Shown here piece after piece: positions 61,744-64,000 of a stretch of 64,000 bases of DNA. The notes below the pieces were generated by a model that saw only the letters and a program-made list of their open reading frames with translations, had not been told where the DNA came from and searched no databases. The position numbers and the translations under genes were made by a program. Source of the DNA: RBG-16-66-20 sp040752005 (GTDB taxonomy: Bacteria; Pseudomonadota; Gammaproteobacteria; Burkholderiales; SG8-39); the NCBI GenBank assembly GCA_040752005.1, contig JBFMFX010000005.1:98148-162147 (forward strand), read 5' to 3'. Each line of letters starts with the position of its first letter. Position 1 is the first letter of the stretch.

Positions 61744-63804
61744 GTGAGCGATACCGATCTCGCGCAGTTTCACGGCGTCTTCTTCGACGAGGCCGCCGAG
61801 CATCTCGCGGCCATGGAATCGCTGCTGCTCGGCATGGACGTGCAAGCGCCCGAGGCCGAGCAGTTGAACGCGGTCTTTCGCGCTGCGCACTCGATCAAGG
61901 GCGGCGCGGCGACTTTCGGCTTTAGCGAGATCACCGAGATCACCCACGAGATGGAAACGGTGTTCGACCGCGTGCGCAAGGGCGAGATGCCGCTCTCGGC
62001 GCCGCTGGTGGATGCGTTTCTCGCCGCCGGCGACATGCTCAAGGCGATGCTCGCGGCGCGAAGGGGCGATGGCGGGGGCATCGAGCCGGCCGAGGTCGCG
62101 GCGCTGTGTTCGCGCCTGCGCGCCTTCCTGGAACCGGGTGGCGCAAGCCCAGGGGCGCCGCAGGCGGCGAGCGCCGCGGGCGCGACACCCCGGCCGCAAC
62201 TGTTCGAGATCGTCTTCGGCCCGTTCGACAGGAAGTTCCCGGCGGCTGAAGTGGACCGACTTCTGTCCGACCTGCGCGGCTTCGGCGAGCTGGAGGAAAC
62301 GACACCGACCGCGCGTGCCCGAAGGCGCGGCAGGGCGAAGCCGCCCGCGGCGCGCGTATTCCGCATCCGCACCGAGGTGAGCGCTGCGGACCTCGGCGAT
62401 GCGCTCGCGTTCATGGCCGACCCGGCGCGCGTGCAGGTGCGCGCGCTCGAGCCCGCGGCGCCGGCCGAGGCTGAAGCCGCGCCCGAGCACAAGGAAGACG
62501 CCGGCTTCGGCCTGTTCGTCGATCCGGCGGCGCTGCCCGCGGCGCAGGCCGCAGCGCAAGGCGCACCGGCCAACGTGGTGCCGATCAGGCCGCAGCCGAA
62601 GGCGGCCGCACCCGCTGCCGCCGAGAACGCCTCGATCCGCGTGAGCGTGCAGAAAGTGGACCAGCTCATCAACCTCGTGGGCGAGCTGGTGATCACGCAG
62701 GCGATGCTCGCGCAGACCGCGTCCAGATCCGACCCGGTGCTCTACGAAGCGCTGCACAACGGGCTTGCGCAACTGGAACGCAACACGCGCGACCTGCAGG
62801 AAGCGGCGATGGCGATCCGCATGATGCCGATCTCGTTCGCGTTTTCGCGCTTTCCGCGCCTGGTGCGCGATCTGGCGCACAAGCTCGGCAAAGAGGTCGA
62901 GCTGCACATGGTGGGCGAGGGTACCGAGCTGGACAAGGGCGTGATCGAGGCCATCGTGGATCCGCTCACGCACCTCGTTCGCAACAGCCTCGATCACGGC
63001 ATCGAGCCGCCCGAGGAGCGCGTGGCGAAAGGCAAGCTCGTCAGGGGAACGATCACGCTGCGCGCGTTCCACCACGGCGGCAGCATCGTGATCGAGGTAA
63101 GCGACGACGGGGCCGGTCTGAACCGGGAAAAAATCCTCGCCAGGGCGCGCGAGCGGGGCATGAGCGTGTCGCAGGACATGGCCGATGCCGATGTCTGGCA
63201 ACTCATCTTCGAGCCGGGTTTTTCCACCGCCGAGGCGGTGACCGACGTGTCCGGCCGCGGCGTCGGCATGGATGTCGTGCGGCGCAACATCAAGCAGCTC
63301 GGCGGGCGCATCGACATCGAATCCGCGGCCGGCATCGGCACGCGCATCCGCATCCGGCTGCCGCTCACGCTCGCGATCCTGGACGGCATGTCGGTGAGGG
63401 TCGGAAAGGAGATCTTCATCGTCCCGCTCACCTTCATCGCCGAGGCGCTGCAGCCCGCTCCGGGTGCGGTGCGCACGCTGCAGGGGCGCGGGCAGGTGAT
63501 CGCGGTGCGCGGCGAGTACCTGCCGGTCGTCTCGCTCGGCGAAGTCCTTGGCATGGCGCCAGACAAGCGCCGTTTCGAGGACGGCATCCTCGTCATCGTC
63601 GAGGCCGAGGGCGGCAAGAGCGCGCTGTTCGTCGACGAGCTGGTCGGCCAGCACCAGGTCGTCATCAAGAGCCTGGAGACCAATTACCGCAAGGTGCCGG
63701 GAATCTCGGGCGCCACCATCATGGGCGACGGCCGCGTCGCGCTCATTCTGGATGTCGCCCACGTCGTCGGCCACGCGCACAGCCGGCTCGACAAGGCGGC
63801 CTGA
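61744..63804 (+). CDS. cheA: chemotaxis sensor kinase CheA
   Basis: A 686-residue CheA. The HPt domain has phospho-acceptor His49 in FRAAHSIKGGAATFGF. A P2-like domain (about 155-240) is flanked by Ala/Pro-rich linkers. Dimerisation helices start VDQLINLVGELVITQAMLAQ. The kinase domain has N-box HLVRNSLDHGIE, G1 SDDGAGLN and SGRGVGMDVVRRNIKQLGGR. The C-terminal CheW-like domain runs from MSVRVGKEIFIVPLTFIAEA. The start is GTG. It phosphorylates CheY in response to receptors. Confidence 0.97.
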   Translation: MSDTDLAQFHGVFFDEAAEHLAAMESLLLGMDVQAPEAEQLNAVFRAAHSIKGGAATFGFSEITEITHEMETVFDRVRKGEMPLSAPLVDAFLAAGDMLKAMLAARRGDGGGIEPAEVAALCSRLRAFLEPGGASPGAPQAASAAGATPRPQLFEIVFGPFDRKFPAAEVDRLLSDLRGFGELEETTPTARARRRGRAKPPAARVFRIRTEVSAADLGDALAFMADPARVQVRALEPAAPAEAEAAPEHKEDAGFGLFVDPAALPAAQAAAQGAPANVVPIRPQPKAAAPAAAENASIRVSVQKVDQLINLVGELVITQAMLAQTASRSDPVLYEALHNGLAQLERNTRDLQEAAMAIRMMPISFAFSRFPRLVRDLAHKLGKEVELHMVGEGTELDKGVIEAIVDPLTHLVRNSLDHGIEPPEERVAKGKLVRGTITLRAFHHGGSIVIEVSDDGAGLNREKILARARERGMSVSQDMADADVWQLIFEPGFSTAEAVTDVSGRGVGMDVVRRNIKQLGGRIDIESAAGIGTRIRIRLPLTLAILDGMSVRVGKEIFIVPLTFIAEALQPAPGAVRTLQGRGQVIAVRGEYLPVVSLGEVLGMAPDKRRFEDGILVIVEAEGGKSALFVDELVGQHQVVIKSLETNYRKVPGISGATIMGDGRVALILDVAHVVGHAHSRLDKAA

Positions 63805-63835
63805 ACCGCGTACGCGCGCAACGAGAGGACGGACC

Positions 63836-64000
63836 ATGATGCTTCAACAAGGCACACAAGGCACGGCGGGCGCCGCCGCGGCGATCGCCGCGCAGGCGAA
63901 CGAGTTTCTGACCTTCCGGCTGGGCCGGGAAGAGTACGGCATCGAGATCCTCAAGGTGCAGGAAATCCGCGGCTGGGAGCGGCCGACCACGATCGCCAAC
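63836..64000 (+). CDS. cheW: chemotaxis adaptor CheW, N-terminal part
   Basis: The first 55 codons before the right edge. After a short Gln/Ala-rich leader, NEFLTFRLGREEYGIEILKV and QEIRGWERPTTIAN are the first strands of a CheW domain, which links receptors to CheA. GAGAGGACGG precedes ATG; the second ATG could also be used. It is 31 bp after cheA and in the same operon. The gene continues beyond the window. Confidence 0.93.
   Translation, partial: MMLQQGTQGTAGAAAAIAAQANEFLTFRLGREEYGIEILKVQEIRGWERPTTIAN

Overview
The window is about 70% GC and dense with genes. It looks like chromosome from a betaproteobacterium, probably of Burkholderiales type. Three things point there: several Bug/TctC periplasmic binding proteins, the block hfq-hflX-hflK-hflC-DUF2065-hisZ-purA in the order usual for that class, and a flagellar system with an FlhDC master regulator. 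I saw no tRNA, rRNA, CRISPR array, insertion sequence or prophage.

Positions 1-20614 are accessory metabolism. A LysR regulator diverges from a gene cut by the left edge. A minus-strand cluster follows: TcuA-like flavoprotein, MmgE/PrpD protein, Bug binding protein and a ThDP enzyme. It could take up and oxidise a tricarboxylate. Next come single genes and pairs: two amidohydrolases, two more Bug proteins with no membrane permease, a DUF1932 reductase, two SDR enzymes, a GNAT enzyme, an M1 aminopeptidase, a flavin disulfide reductase, a sulfatase and a CBS protein. A three-copy 34-bp hairpin repeat lies at 19257-19358, just before an amidohydrolase whose only in-frame start appears to be CTG.

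Positions 20608-30092 are mostly housekeeping: a lipoprotein, aroC, hfq, hflX, hflK, hflC, a DUF2065 protein, hisZ with a missing C-terminus, purA, a zinc-ribbon protein, a phasin and an SDR.

Positions 30230-64000 are a motility and chemotaxis island containing two related soluble multi-PAS histidine kinases. The first lies beside fliR. The second lies between cheZ and the cheA operon, and its ATPase domain is broken by a one-base shift in a G6 tract. Between them are the minus-strand fliFGHIJKLMNOPQR operon, fliE facing away from it, and a second minus-strand operon: fliC-flaG-fliD-fliS-fliT, a 61-codon proline-rich gene, a FliK-like gene, an FlhB C-terminal-like gene and ycgR. Plus-strand flhDC, motAB-cheYZ and the start of a che operon follow (CheZ-like gene, single-domain response regulator, cheA, cheW cut by the right edge). 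Sequences resembling sigma-28 promoters precede fliC, motA and the che operon. This fits a hierarchy in which FlhDC turns on the basal-body genes and FliA the filament, motor and chemotaxis genes.

The observations I rate highest are the CheZ-like signature in an unnamed gene next to a response regulator, the frameshifted kinase carrying a LOV-like PAS domain without its cysteine, the FliK-like/FlhB-like/YcgR module in the filament operon, and the 34-bp hairpin repeat.
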